Below, in pieces: positions 54,626-64,000 of a stretch of 64,000 bases of DNA (position 1 is the stretch's first letter; the number at the start of each line of letters is the position of its first letter). The notes under the pieces are model-generated. The model worked only from the letters and a program-made list of their open reading frames with translations, was not told the DNA's origin and ran no database searches. Origin of the DNA: Flavobacteriaceae bacterium UBA5544 (lineage in GTDB: Bacteria > Bacteroidota > Bacteroidia > Flavobacteriales > Flavobacteriaceae); contig DINI01000031.1 of the NCBI GenBank assembly GCA_002426755.1, positions 8,001 to 72,000 of the forward strand, written 5' to 3'. The position numbers and the translations under genes are program-made.

Positions 54626-55265
54626 AGAAGGCCATAAAATCATTTTCATCAGTTTAGTAGTATTGGTAGCGTCATTATTGCTGATTGATTATCTAATCGA
54701 TTTGGAGTGGTTGCGAAAAAGTTTGATGCTAGTGCTATTAGGCTTTTTTTTATTGATTCTTCAATTCTTCAGAAACCCAAAACGAATTGGCCAATTGCAC
54801 GACAACCACGTGTTATCTCCCGTAGATGGAAAAGTGGTGGTCATCGAAGAGGTATTTGAAAAAGAATTTTTTAACGAAAAACGACTTCAAGTTTCCATCT
54901 TTATGTCACCAATCAATGTTCATGTGACGAGATATCCTGTTGGAGGCAAAGTTGTATTCAGCAAATATCATCCAGGAAAATTCTTGGTCGCATGGCATCC
55001 AAAAGCCAGCGAAGAAAATGAGAGAACTACTGTTGTGGTAGAAAATTCCATTTTTGGAAATGTGCTTCACCGGCAAATTGCTGGTGCCTTGGCTAAACGA
55101 ATAGTAAATTACGCTAAAGAAAATGATACGGTCACTCAAGGGACAGATTCTGGGTTTATCAAATTTGGATCAAGAGTCGATGTATTTCTTCCTTTAGATT
55201 CAAAAATTAAAGTATCACTCAACCAAAAAGTAAAAGGTGGTGTTAGCATCATCGCAGAAAAATGA
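54615..55265 (+). CDS. psd: Phosphatidylserine decarboxylase (short form)
   Basis: Converts phosphatidylserine to phosphatidylethanolamine. The 216-residue short form has an N-terminal membrane hairpin (about 8-52), 'NHVLSPVDGKVVVIEEV' (written here in part as DNHVLSPVDGKVVVIE), 'SIFMSPINVHVTRYPVGGKV' and the self-cleavage site in 'FIKFGSRVDVFLP', where Ser becomes the pyruvoyl group. Overlaps cdsA by 11 bp and the acyl-CoA-binding-protein gene by 4 bp. Confidence 0.93.
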   Translation: MFHKEGHKIIFISLVVLVASLLLIDYLIDLEWLRKSLMLVLLGFFLLILQFFRNPKRIGQLHDNHVLSPVDGKVVVIEEVFEKEFFNEKRLQVSIFMSPINVHVTRYPVGGKVVFSKYHPGKFLVAWHPKASEENERTTVVVENSIFGNVLHRQIAGALAKRIVNYAKENDTVTQGTDSGFIKFGSRVDVFLPLDSKIKVSLNQKVKGGVSIIAEK

Positions 55266-55531
55266 TGGAAAACAATGAATTGGACATAGAATTTGAAGAT
55301 GCAGTAGAGCGCATCAACAGTTTTACAGAATCCTTTCCTGCCGATTTTCTTTTACGCCTTTATGCTTATTACAAAAAGGCAACAAACAACTACGAACGTC
55401 CAAGCAGTAGCAAGCCAATCATCAACGCGTTTAAGACCAATGCCCTTTTTCAAGTGAAAGACGTAAGCCAAGATGAGGCCAAACGCATCTATATCGATTT
55501 GGTAAACAACTACTTTTTATATCGGAAGTAG
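55262..55531 (+). CDS. Acyl-CoA-binding protein (ACBP family)
   Basis: An 89-residue soluble helical protein. 'FEDAVERINSFTESFPADFL', 'LRLYAYYKKATNN' and 'VSQDEAKRIYIDLVNNY' match the four-helix ACBP fold; the LYAYYKKAT helix carries the acyl-CoA-binding Tyr/Lys residues. ACBPs bind long-chain acyl-CoA and are common in eukaryotes but patchy in bacteria. The 4-bp ATGA overlap with psd ties it to phospholipid synthesis, so I infer an acyl-donor carrier or buffering role. Confidence 0.85.
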   Translation: MMENNELDIEFEDAVERINSFTESFPADFLLRLYAYYKKATNNYERPSSSKPIINAFKTNALFQVKDVSQDEAKRIYIDLVNNYFLYRK

Positions 55532-55577
55532 TCTTTCCAAAGGTTTAAAAATTAATTCACCCCCTTGATCCATAGCC

Positions 55578-56492
55578 ATGAAAAATAGTGTCTTTTTGTT
55601 TTTTGCATTTATATACTTTTCAAATCTACCTGCACAAACACTGAATCTCTATTATGAAAGTATTGTTGCGAATACTTCATCTAGTAACATCCTGAATGAT
55701 TTGAAAGCTTTTGAAGAATTTGGAGTAAAGCAACTAGGAACAAGCTCGTTGATAAGTACTCAAAATTGGATAAGTAGTAGATATCAAAGTTTAGGTTATA
55801 CTGATATTGTCATTCAACCATTTACCCATAACAACAAGACGAGTAACAATATTATCATCACAAAAACTGGAACCCTGTATCCCAATACTTTTTTAATTGT
55901 TGATGCGCATTATGATACCATCAATGGCCCTGGAACTAATGATAATGGCACTGGTACTGTTTTGCTCTTGGAATTGGCTCGGCTTTTAAAGGATGTGGAT
56001 ACAGAATACTCCATCAAGTTTATTCATTTTAGTGGTGAAGAAAATGGTTTAATTGGGAGTAAGTATTTTGTAAAAAATGTTGTGATTCCTCAAAAACTAG
56101 ACATTAAATTAGTGTTTAATATTGATGAAGTTGGAGGTGTTGCTGGAATGGTAAACGATACTGTAGTCTGTGAAAGAGATCTAGGCAATCCCAAATCAAA
56201 TAATGAAGCCTCTGATGCGGCAACAATTATATTGGCCCACTGTATGGAACTCTACTCTAATCTTAAATCCGAAATCTCACACGCCTATTCATCCGATTAT
56301 ATGCCGTTTGAAGAAAACGGAGAAATTATAACTGGACTTTATGAGAAAAACATATCCCCTGTGAATCATAAAAGCAATGATAATTTAGCCAATATGGATG
56401 CAACCTACTTTTATGAAGTAACTAAAGGTGCGATTGGAGCTGCTCTGGAATTCTCTGGAGCTTATGACTCATCTTCAAAAACAAAAGGGTGA
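55578..56492 (+). CDS. Secreted M28-family metallopeptidase
   Basis: The 304-residue product has a signal peptide (1-19, ending LPAQ). The M28 zinc site reads 'LIVDAHYDTINGPGTNDNGT' (His, Asp), 'FSGEENGLIGSKYF' (catalytic Glu pair), 'FNIDEVGG' (Asp) and a late 'SDYMPFEENG' loop, with the last His in 'SPVNHKSNDN'. Probably an aminopeptidase. Unlike many flavobacterial M28 enzymes it has no T9SS tail. Follows the ACBP gene by 46 bp and is likely a separate unit. Confidence 0.88.
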   Translation: MKNSVFLFFAFIYFSNLPAQTLNLYYESIVANTSSSNILNDLKAFEEFGVKQLGTSSLISTQNWISSRYQSLGYTDIVIQPFTHNNKTSNNIIITKTGTLYPNTFLIVDAHYDTINGPGTNDNGTGTVLLLELARLLKDVDTEYSIKFIHFSGEENGLIGSKYFVKNVVIPQKLDIKLVFNIDEVGGVAGMVNDTVVCERDLGNPKSNNEASDAATIILAHCMELYSNLKSEISHAYSSDYMPFEENGEIITGLYEKNISPVNHKSNDNLANMDATYFYEVTKGAIGAALEFSGAYDSSSKTKG

Positions 56493-56530
56493 TTCACAAT
56501 CCCCGAACTTAAAAGATTCATTTATTGAAA

Positions 56531-57451
56531 TTAATCTCGTATTAAAGGCATCGTTGAACAACGTAATAAACCTTCTTGCTTTGAGATTTCCGCATAAGGC
56601 ACTTCTTCAACGGTGAAGCCATTTTTGCGCAACCAAGAATTCAAACGTGTGAAATTGCGTTCAGAAACAACGACATCTTCTGCAATAGAAAAAATATTAC
56701 TGTTCATGTGATACATCTCTTCACGAGTGATGTGGAATAGATTTTCCTTCCCGAAAAGCTTTACCAAATACACATAATCACTCTCCTCCCTAAAACCGCT
56801 TTTATAGATAATTCCTTTATTTTTTCCTACAGGTTGGAAGCAACAATCCAAATGTAAGGCATTATCTCTTGGCTCTATTTTAGATTTTACCAGGTCAAAT
56901 TCCTTGACGATTTTATTTGGAAATAGGTTTTTGATGAATTCAACACCTTCTACATTGGTCCTCGCAGTGATATATCTACTATAATCACTTCCTTTATAGG
57001 TGCCAATAAAAATATGGTCGTTCCACAACATTACATCACCACCCTCAATATGTACTTCTTCCGGTGGTCTAATGATTTTTTTGGGATCTACTTGGTCTAT
57101 TATATATTGAATGGCATCCAATTCCTCATCACGATCTGGTAAAATATTTGCTTTTACAAAAATATCGTCAACAACAAAAGCGATATCTCGAGCAAAAATC
57201 TGATTGTAATCTTCGATTAAATCGGGACGAAATACCTTTACATCATATTTTTCAAACACTTTGGCAACAGCTTGCATCTCCTTGACCATATCTTTTTCAA
57301 TTGGATATGTACCTGCCTTGATATGTTCCAAAGATTTAGGATCATATGCCTCTTCGATGGTTGGTGTTGGCCCATTGCTAATAGCCGTTCCCAATACCAC
57401 CGCTCGCAAGCGTGAAGTTTCGTTTTTGATGTTTAGTTTTAAATAGTCCAT
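56531..57451 (-). CDS. Amidinotransferase/DDAH-like pentein hydrolase
   Basis: The 306-residue protein has the pentein core: 'IFARDIAFVVDD' (acidic substrate-site residue), 'EEVHIEGGDVMLWNDHIF', 'DNALHLDCCFQPVG' (catalytic His) and nucleophile C298 in 'GLLRCSTMPLIRD'. It is closest to arginine deiminase/dimethylargininase-type enzymes; the real guanidine substrate is uncertain. It is distinct from CtlX at 45-46 kb. The gene starts right after the gltA terminator, with its -7 box only 6 nt from the ATG. Confidence 0.85.
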   Translation of the reverse strand: MDYLKLNIKNETSRLRAVVLGTAISNGPTPTIEEAYDPKSLEHIKAGTYPIEKDMVKEMQAVAKVFEKYDVKVFRPDLIEDYNQIFARDIAFVVDDIFVKANILPDRDEELDAIQYIIDQVDPKKIIRPPEEVHIEGGDVMLWNDHIFIGTYKGSDYSRYITARTNVEGVEFIKNLFPNKIVKEFDLVKSKIEPRDNALHLDCCFQPVGKNKGIIYKSGFREESDYVYLVKLFGKENLFHITREEMYHMNSNIFSIAEDVVVSERNFTRLNSWLRKNGFTVEEVPYAEISKQEGLLRCSTMPLIRD

Positions 57452-57457
57452 AGATTA

Positions 57458-57465
57458 CAAATATA
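57458..57465 (-). promoter_or_regulatory. -7 box abutting the pentein-hydrolase start codon (TATATTTG)
   Basis: Minus-strand TATATTTG ends 6 nt before the ATG at 57451. The upstream -33 zone coincides with the gltA terminator hairpin. Confidence 0.45.
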
Positions 57466-57470
57466 GAAAA

Positions 57471-57495
57471 AGCTTCATCTTAAAAAAATGAAGCT
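57471..57495 (-). terminator. gltA terminator
   Basis: Stem AGCTTCAT/ATGAAGCT (8 bp, 9-nt loop) followed on the minus strand by TTTTT, 26-50 nt after the gltA stop. Confidence 0.8.
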
Positions 57496-57520
57496 CTTCT
57501 TTATAATTTTATATTTTAAT

Positions 57521-58807
57521 TTATCGTTTGTCTATCGACTTAAAAGATCTCAAAGTCTCACCAATGTATATTTGGCGTGGGCGACCTATTGGCTCTTTGT
57601 TTAATCTCATTTCTCTCCATTGAGCGATCCAACCTGGCAAACGCCCCAAAGCGAACATTACCGTAAACATATCGGTTGGGATTCCCATCGCTCGGTAAAT
57701 GATTCCAGAATAGAAATCAACATTAGGATATAATTTTCTATCAACAAAGTAAGGATCTTTTAAAGCTTCTTGTTCAAGTCCTCTGGCAATATCAAGAATA
57801 GGATCATCGATTCCTAGATCATTCAAGATTTCATCTGCCGCCTTTTTAATGATTTTAGCACGTGGATCAAAGTTTTTATAAACTCTATGTCCAAAGCCCA
57901 TTAAACGGAATGGATCTGTTTTGTCTTTTGCTTTCGCCATATATTTTGCAGTGTCACCCCCATCAGCATGGATAGCTTCCAACATTTCCAACACCGCTTG
58001 GTTAGCTCCACCATGCAATGGACCCCAAAGTGCAGAAATACCTGTAGAAAGTGATGCAAACAAGCCAACATGAGACGACCCAGCTATCCTCACCGTAGAA
58101 GTAGAACAATTTTGTTCATGGTCTGCATGGAGAATCAACAATTTATCCAAAGCATTGATGACAATTGGATTTAATATATATTCTTCGTTAGGTTGTTTGA
58201 ACATCATTTTGAGAATGTTCTCTACGTAACCCAAATTTTTATCACCGTAATCTAAAGGTAATCCATGTTTTTTACGGAATGTCCAAGCCACCAATACTGG
58301 GAATTTGCCCAAAATCTTAACAATAGCTTTATACATATCCTCTTCAGAATCTACGTTTACTGACGAAGGATTAAAAGCCGTTAAAGCACTTGTTAAAGAA
58401 GCAATTACTCCCATTGGATGAGCCGATTTTGGAAACGCATCGACTATTTTACGGACATCCTCATCAACAACAGAATGTGATTTGATATCTGAATGGAATT
58501 TTTTAAGTTGTTCTTCCGTTGGTAATTCTCCAAAAATCAAAAGGAAAGCTACTTCTAAAAAATCTGCTTTCTCAGCCAATTCTTCAATAGAATAGCCTCT
58601 ATATCTTAAGATTCCTTTTTCACCATCCAAAAATGTAATCTTACTTTCACAAGAACCTGTATTTTTATAACCTTGATCTAATGTAATAACACTATCGGTG
58701 GTACTTCTTAAATTGCTGATATCGATGGCGACTTCTTTCTCGGTACCAACAATCAGTGGGAATTCGTACTTTTTACCGTCTATTTCTAACGTAGCTTTAT
58801 CTGACAT
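57521..58807 (-). CDS. gltA: Citrate synthase
   Basis: Condenses acetyl-CoA and oxaloacetate to citrate. The 428-residue type II (Gram-negative, hexameric-type) enzyme has an extra N-terminal beta domain and 'YRGYSIEELAEKADFLEVAF'. The active-site His lie in 'LILHADHEQNCSTSTVR' and 'WGPLHGGANQAVLEM', and 'LMGFGHRVYKNFDPRA' with a downstream Asp complete the site. Single gene with its own terminator. Normal in length and motifs. Confidence 0.97.
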   Translation of the reverse strand: MSDKATLEIDGKKYEFPLIVGTEKEVAIDISNLRSTTDSVITLDQGYKNTGSCESKITFLDGEKGILRYRGYSIEELAEKADFLEVAFLLIFGELPTEEQLKKFHSDIKSHSVVDEDVRKIVDAFPKSAHPMGVIASLTSALTAFNPSSVNVDSEEDMYKAIVKILGKFPVLVAWTFRKKHGLPLDYGDKNLGYVENILKMMFKQPNEEYILNPIVINALDKLLILHADHEQNCSTSTVRIAGSSHVGLFASLSTGISALWGPLHGGANQAVLEMLEAIHADGGDTAKYMAKAKDKTDPFRLMGFGHRVYKNFDPRAKIIKKAADEILNDLGIDDPILDIARGLEQEALKDPYFVDRKLYPNVDFYSGIIYRAMGIPTDMFTVMFALGRLPGWIAQWREMRLNKEPIGRPRQIYIGETLRSFKSIDKR

Positions 58808-58972
58808 ATTAATTTGTAAATTTTATTCTGAATTTTGTATCTGAAAAGATGTCACGAATTTACGAAATATATCACGATATATAAAGTAACTTTACAAGCA
58901 TTTTAACAATTCCAATATTTAAAAAATCAATATAAAATCAGGTATTGTTTCTACAATTTGAACTTGATTTTT

Positions 58973-58980
58973 TAATTTTG
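58973..58980 (+). promoter_or_regulatory. Candidate -7 box for the DUF481 gene (TAATTTTG)
   Basis: TAATTTTG matches TAnnTTTG and ends 24 nt before the ATG at 59005, which supports that start over an in-frame one at 58945. Confidence 0.45.
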
Positions 58981-59004
58981 ACAGTGACCGATATAATCAA
59001 TCCA

Positions 59005-59760
59005 ATGAGAATTTTTACAAGTATAATCTTTTTCGCTTTAGTATTTGCTGAAAGTCATTCACAAGTCATCAATGTTGAAACCTTAAGAAAAGTGACGGAT
59101 TCTGCTAAATGGACTGGGTCTGTGAGTTTGGATGTAGGTATCATCAAAAACAAGAATAGTATTTTTAAGATTGCCAACAAAGCCCATATTCAATATAATA
59201 ACAAAAAAGAATTATGGCTGTTTGTAAATGATCTCAAATTTGAGAAACTTGAGGGTGAATCTTTTGTGAACAAAGGCACACAACATTTTAGGTACAACAG
59301 AAAACTATCTGAAAAAATAAAAATGGAAGCATTTCTTCAGGCACAATATGATGCAATTTCGGAAATTGATTTTAGAGGACTTGCCGGGATGGGGCCAAGA
59401 TTTAAGCTCTATGCGAAAGAAAATTATAGGTTTTATTTAGGGACTTTAGTGATGTATGAATATGAAAAAGCTTCCAATGTTGTAGAAAATCGTGTACAAG
59501 AAGACATTAGAGGAAGTGCGTATTTTTCTTGTAGCTTGTATCCAACAGATTACTTGTCTATCATTAGTACGAGCTATTATCAACCCAAACTGAAAGCGTT
59601 TAAAGATTACCGATTGTCAACGGAAACTTCAGTATTGTTCAAAATTATTGAGACACTAGCCTTTAAAACAACATTTACTTATAATTTTGATGCGTTCCCT
59701 GTCCCCACCATACCCAAAACTCAATATGAGCTAACAAATGGGCTTTTATATACGTTTTAG
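59005..59760 (+). CDS. DUF481 family outer-membrane protein
   Basis: I start at 59005, where a signal peptide begins (MRIFTSIIFFALVFAESHSQ); a longer frame would put 20 non-signal residues before it and overlap the -7 box. The mature 230 residues form alternating amphipathic strands: 'WTGSVSLDVGIIKNKNSIF', 'FRGLAGMGPRFKLYAKENYR', 'YLGTLVMYEYEKASN', ending in aromatic 'LTNGLLYTF'. This is the DUF481 barrel-like family, function unknown. Confidence 0.82.
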   Translation: MRIFTSIIFFALVFAESHSQVINVETLRKVTDSAKWTGSVSLDVGIIKNKNSIFKIANKAHIQYNNKKELWLFVNDLKFEKLEGESFVNKGTQHFRYNRKLSEKIKMEAFLQAQYDAISEIDFRGLAGMGPRFKLYAKENYRFYLGTLVMYEYEKASNVVENRVQEDIRGSAYFSCSLYPTDYLSIISTSYYQPKLKAFKDYRLSTETSVLFKIIETLAFKTTFTYNFDAFPVPTIPKTQYELTNGLLYTF

Positions 59761-59765
59761 AACAT

Positions 59766-59807
59766 AAAAAAAGGTTGTCAAAGCTTTTGTCTGACAACCA
59801 TTTTTTT
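59766..59807. terminator. Bidirectional terminator (DUF481 gene / eno)
   Basis: Stem GGTTGTCA/TGACAACC (8 bp, 11-nt loop) flanked by A7 and T7 runs between convergent genes. Confidence 0.87.
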
Positions 59808-59823
59808 ATTTTATGTATGTTGT

Positions 59824-61128
<1,305 letters not shown>

Positions 61129-61154
61129 TTAAATAGTTATAAAAATTTGAACAA

Positions 61155-61162
61155 CAAATTTA
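61155..61162 (-). promoter_or_regulatory. Candidate -7 box for eno (TAAATTTG)
   Basis: Minus-strand TAAATTTG, 38 nt before the eno ATG; no -33 TTG at the usual spacing. Confidence 0.4.
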
Positions 61163-61235
61163 CAAAATTGTTGCTCCATTTGATATGAATACATTTCAGA
61201 ATTGCATTTAAAATCCACTATAATGTTTTCGCTAT

Positions 61236-61275
61236 GAAAAAACCTCAAAGGATTGTAATTTTCTTTGAGGTTTTC
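61236..61275 (-). terminator. carA terminator
   Basis: Long perfect stem GAAAACCTCAAAG-type: GAAAAAACCTCAAAG/CTTTGAGGTTTTC with a 12-nt loop, directly after the carA stop codon. Confidence 0.85.
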
Positions 61276-61277
61276 AT

Positions 61278-62381
61278 TCATTTATTTTTCATATTCTCTA
61301 TAAATTGGTCGAATAAATAGGATGCATCATGAGGTCCAGGACTGGCTTCGGGGTGATATTGCACCGAAAAACAGTTTTTCGATTTCATTTTAATACCTGC
61401 AACTGTATGATCGTTCAAATGGACATGTGTGATTTCAATATCTGGATGCTGTTCAGTTTCTTCCCTATTGATAGCAAACCCATGATTTTGTGATGTGATT
61501 TCACCTTTGCCAGTCACTAAATTTTTTACAGGATGGTTGATGCCTCGATGCCCATTGTGCATTTTGTAGGTTGAAATTCCGTTTGCTAAAGCTATTACTT
61601 GATGTCCTAAACAGATGCCAAACAACGGCAAATCTTGTTTTATGATTTCTCTCGCAACTGAAATTGTGTCTTTCAATGGTTCAGGATCTCCAGGTCCGTT
61701 GGACAAGAAGTAGCCGTCAGGATTAAAAGCTCTCAAATCTTCAAAAGAAGCATTGTATGGAAAAACTTTTATGTATGCATCACGTTTGGCAAGATTACGT
61801 AAAATGTTCTTCTTTATACCAATGTCTAAAGCTGCAATTTTATAAGTAGCATTTTCATTACCGAAGTAATAAGGTTCTTTAGTAGATACTTTTGAAGCTA
61901 GCTCCAAACCTTTCATGTCTGGAACTTCGGCCAATTGTTTTTTAAGACCTTGTATATTATCAACTTCGGTAGAAATAACCGCGTTCATTGCACCATTATC
62001 TCTAATATAACTTACCAGCGCTCTTGTGTCGACATCTGAAATAGCCAACAAATTATTTTTTTCGAAGAAATCTTCTAAAGAATCGGTAGCGGATGGTCGA
62101 GAAAAATTAAAACTAAAATTCTTGCAAATCAATCCTGCTATTTTGATGGAATCAGATTCCACTTCTTCACTATGTGTACCATAGTTGCCAATGTGGGCAT
62201 TGGTGGCCACCATTAATTGTCCATAATAGGAAGGATCTGTAAAAATTTCTTGATATCCGGTAGTGCCTGTATTGAAGCAAACTTCTCCAAAAGCTGAGCC
62301 TTCTTTACCTATTGATTTTCCATGAAAAATTGTTCCATCTGCTAGAAGGATTAGAGCTTTTTTACGTTTTTGGTATTTCAT
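61278..62381 (-). CDS. carA: Carbamoyl-phosphate synthase small subunit
   Basis: Glutaminase subunit supplying ammonia to CarB for carbamoyl phosphate (arginine and pyrimidine synthesis). The chosen ATG gives 367 residues beginning 'MKYQKRKKALILLADGTIFH'; an upstream in-frame TTG (62402) would add seven residues and is unlikely. N-terminal CPSase domain: 'GEVCFNTGTTGYQEIFTDPS'. Class I GATase triad: Cys in 'LFGICLGHQVIALA', His and Glu in 'QYHPEASPGP'. carB is not adjacent in the window. Confidence 0.96.
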   Translation of the reverse strand: MKYQKRKKALILLADGTIFHGKSIGKEGSAFGEVCFNTGTTGYQEIFTDPSYYGQLMVATNAHIGNYGTHSEEVESDSIKIAGLICKNFSFNFSRPSATDSLEDFFEKNNLLAISDVDTRALVSYIRDNGAMNAVISTEVDNIQGLKKQLAEVPDMKGLELASKVSTKEPYYFGNENATYKIAALDIGIKKNILRNLAKRDAYIKVFPYNASFEDLRAFNPDGYFLSNGPGDPEPLKDTISVAREIIKQDLPLFGICLGHQVIALANGISTYKMHNGHRGINHPVKNLVTGKGEITSQNHGFAINREETEQHPDIEITHVHLNDHTVAGIKMKSKNCFSVQYHPEASPGPHDASYLFDQFIENMKNK

Positions 62382-62414
62382 TTTAAAAGAAAGGTTTTGC
62401 AAAATTGCATAAAA

Positions 62415-62445
62415 AAAAGGATAAACCGAAACTGTTTATCCTTTT
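62415..62445 (-). terminator. Terminator of the secreted hypothetical gene
   Basis: Perfect 12-bp stem AAAAGGATAAAC/GTTTATCCTTTT, 7-nt loop, extended A/T tails on both sides, just after the stop codon at 62450. Confidence 0.85.
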
Positions 62446-62449
62446 GCTA

Positions 62450-63157
62450 TTATAGTGTGTTTGAATATTCAAAAATTCGATGAACATCGTTCTCGTCTTT
62501 GAAATTTAAATCATTTTCATCAGCGTACTCTTTGACCTTTTCTTGCTTGGCATCATCAAAAAGTTTCAAAATAGTTGATTTTTTTAATTTAGTATCCTTT
62601 ACATTGGTTCCATCAAGATTGGCTGTAAAGTATTCTTCCTTTACAATGTATTCTGAAGGTCTTATTACTTTTTGAGTCATTGGATTGAATGACCCTTCTT
62701 TAATGGATAAAGTGTATTTTTTAAGTAAAAGAGAATTATCGAATTTACCAATAACCTCAAAGAATGGATTACTGGTGTTATCTTCTAATTCAAAGCGGCT
62801 GAAGACCTTATCACGAAGAATGATTTTTTTTATTTTCGTTGTATTCATTATCAAAACGGAGTCTTCAGAAAACTTGGCTTCAAAACGTTGGTTCTGAACA
62901 TTAAAATTGAATGACATCACATTATAAACGGTATTATCAACGTACAATTTAGCGTTGTTATACCATGAGTCAAAAAGATACGGAGATCCTTTGATATCAG
63001 ATAAATCATCACTGTTTTTAATCCAAACACCCATTTTAACAATACCGCTACTACGAGCTATGTCATTGACTCCATCATAACCATTTGTAAGTGAATTTGT
63101 TTGACCGGATACAAAAACCGATACTAAAATTAAAACCGCGCTAAATAGATTTTTCAT
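62450..63157 (-). CDS. Secreted protein of unknown function
   Basis: The 235-residue product has a signal peptide (1-19, ending VSGQ). The body is beta-rich at first, with 'YNVMSFNFNVQNQRFEAKF' and 'FFEVIGKFDNSLLLKKYTL', and ends in a charged helical tail ('LKLFDDAKQEKVKEYADEN'). I do not recognise the family with certainty. It sits between rplQ and carA with terminators on both sides, so it is likely an independent unit. Confidence 0.7.
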   Translation of the reverse strand: MKNLFSAVLILVSVFVSGQTNSLTNGYDGVNDIARSSGIVKMGVWIKNSDDLSDIKGSPYLFDSWYNNAKLYVDNTVYNVMSFNFNVQNQRFEAKFSEDSVLIMNTTKIKKIILRDKVFSRFELEDNTSNPFFEVIGKFDNSLLLKKYTLSIKEGSFNPMTQKVIRPSEYIVKEEYFTANLDGTNVKDTKLKKSTILKLFDDAKQEKVKEYADENDLNFKDENDVHRIFEYSNTL

Positions 63158-63243
63158 ATATTTTAGATTCTATTTTAAGAACGCAAAAATAGAGATAATA
63201 TCTTTTAAAAAAAAGAGTAAAAATATAATTTAACGTTAAAACA

Positions 63244-63275
63244 AAAAGGGATAAACAATCAAGTTCATCCCTTTT
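63244..63275 (-). terminator. rplQ (rpoA operon) terminator
   Basis: Stem AAAAGGGAT/ATCCCTTTT with a 14-nt loop and a minus-strand T-run, about 28-60 nt after the rplQ stop. It marks the end of the ribosomal protein/rpoA operon. Confidence 0.8.
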
Positions 63276-63302
63276 AAAACAATATATAAATAATTATAAT
63301 AT

Positions 63303-63821
63303 TTATTCTTCTTCACCACTTGTATCAGCTTTAGCTGGAGCTTCAGGGGCTTTTTCAGCTTTTGTCTCAACAGCAGGAGCAGCAACGGTTGCATCATCAG
63401 ACTTTTTAGAACGACTTCTACGAGTTGTTTTCTTTTTAGGCTGTTTATCAGCGTTGTAAAGTTCATTGAAATCAACTAATTCGATCATCGCCATATCAGC
63501 ATTGTCTCCCAATCGGTTACCCAATTTGATGATACGAGTATAACCACCTGGACGATCGCCAACTTTTGGAGCAACATCTCTGAACAATTCAGCAACTGCT
63601 TCCTTTTGTCTCAAACGAGCAAAAACGATACGTCTGTTGTGTGTTGTATCTTCTTTTGATTTTGTAATCATTGGTTCAACAAATTGCTTCAAAGCTTTTG
63701 CTTTAGCAACAGTTGTGTTGATGCGTTTGTGCTCAATCAATGAACAAGCCATATTCGCCAACATTGATTTTCTGTGAGCCGTTTTACGACCTAAATGGTT
63801 TATTTTTTTTCCGTGTCTCAT
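63303..63821 (-). CDS. rplQ: 50S ribosomal protein L17
   Basis: Large-subunit ribosomal protein. The first ~115 residues are the conserved L17 core: '[20 protein letters not shown]', '[17 protein letters not shown]', '[16 protein letters not shown]' and '[20 protein letters not shown]'. The remaining ~55 residues are a low-complexity Lys/Ala/Pro-rich tail ('[20 protein letters not shown]'), an extension that is common in Bacteroidota L17 and absent from E. coli L17. It is directly downstream of rpoA, the usual order. Confidence 0.97.
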   Translation of the reverse strand: MRHGKKINHLGRKTAHRKSMLANMACSLIEHKRINTTVAKAKALKQFVEPMITKSKEDTTHNRRIVFARLRQKEAVAELFRDVAPKVGDRPGGYTRIIKLGNRLGDNADMAMIELVDFNELYNADKQPKKKTTRRSRSKKSDDATVAAPAVETKAEKAPEAPAKADTSGEEE

Positions 63822-63880
63822 GACATTTGTTTTACCTTCATCTTGCTACGACCCACTTTGAGGAGCAAACTATGAAGTGA

Positions 63881-64000
63881 TTAATCTTTATCTAATTTAT
63901 ATTTGCTTAAATCCATTCCGAAATTCAAACCTTTAACATTTACTAGTTCTTCTAGTTCTGTCAATGATTTTTTACCGAAGTTTCTGAATTTCATTAAATC
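63881..64000 (-). CDS. rpoA: DNA-directed RNA polymerase subunit alpha, C-terminal end (5' part outside window)
   Basis: The minus-strand frame ending at 63881 reads 39 residues through the window edge, including '[19 protein letters not shown]' and the end '[15 protein letters not shown]'. This is the last helix-hairpin-helix part of the alpha C-terminal domain, which binds UP-element DNA and activators. Position immediately before rplQ confirms it. Only the tail is visible. Confidence 0.93.
   Translation of the reverse strand, partial: DLMKFRNFGKKSLTELEELVNVKGLNFGMDLSKYKLDKD

Noticed and set aside
58945..59004. Longer N-terminus for the DUF481 protein
   Set aside because: It would place 20 residues ahead of a clear signal peptide and run through a -7 box.

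Overview
The window is a chromosomal segment of a low-GC member of the Bacteroidota, almost certainly family Flavobacteriaceae; the genus cannot be fixed from the sequence alone. Signs are a fused SecDF, type IX secretion (T9SS) C-terminal sorting domains on two surface proteins, an ECF sigma/FecR/TonB-dependent receptor cassette with an N-terminal STN domain, TAnnTTTG -7 promoter boxes, hardly any Shine-Dalgarno sequences, and a leftward rpoA-rplQ-(hypothetical)-carA-eno-gltA block.

Layout. 1-9.3 kb: a DUF192 tail, then a leftward block with secDF, two secreted SecD-periplasmic-domain-like proteins, malate dehydrogenase, a DUF6588 barrel-like protein and gyrB. 9.6-12 kb: a beta-helix protein followed by a T9SS cargo with four 78-residue repeats. 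12.1-14.6 kb: a NarL/LuxR-type two-component pair. 14.6-27.3 kb: mostly housekeeping genes (asnB, a DUF2911 gene, queE, a HerA-like ATPase, a YitT protein, rluF, folD, ffh). A four-helix-bundle gene sits between ffh and folD inside a pair of inverted repeats. 27.5-33.8 kb: a signalling island with a Cys-rich lipoprotein divergent from an ECF sigma factor, then FecR and a TonB-dependent receptor, followed by VOC and DinB/YfiT genes. 34-39.6 kb: one gene for a 1,866-residue T9SS-exported protein made of about ten 150-residue super-repeats. 39.8-48.6 kb: argS, an orphan GH53 galactanase lipoprotein, an orphan TPR sensor kinase, a CtlX-like hydrolase, an M14 peptidase and a NUDIX hydrolase. 48.7-56.5 kb: pyrE, birA, rsfS, ftsH, a LUD gene, cdsA, psd, an acyl-CoA-binding protein and an M28 peptidase. 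56.5-64 kb: a second pentein-family enzyme, gltA, a DUF481 protein, eno, carA, a hypothetical, rplQ and the 3' end of rpoA.

Most interesting signals. (1) The promoter regions of fecR and of the divergent Cys-rich lipoprotein both contain GGTAGG-N16-CTGTT with identical spacing, a strong candidate for the target site of the sigma factor encoded between them. (2) SecD periplasmic-domain relatives without membrane channels, one a lipoprotein, lie directly upstream of secDF. (3) A family of CAGTCGCAGTC inverted repeats frames the four-helix-bundle gene and also separates the sigma gene from its anti-sigma gene. (4) Several TAnnTTTG boxes lie only 4-6 nt before the start codon, predicting near-leaderless mRNAs. 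(5) A strong hairpin links the folD stop codon to the start codon of the next gene. No tRNA, rRNA, CRISPR array, transposase or prophage was seen.
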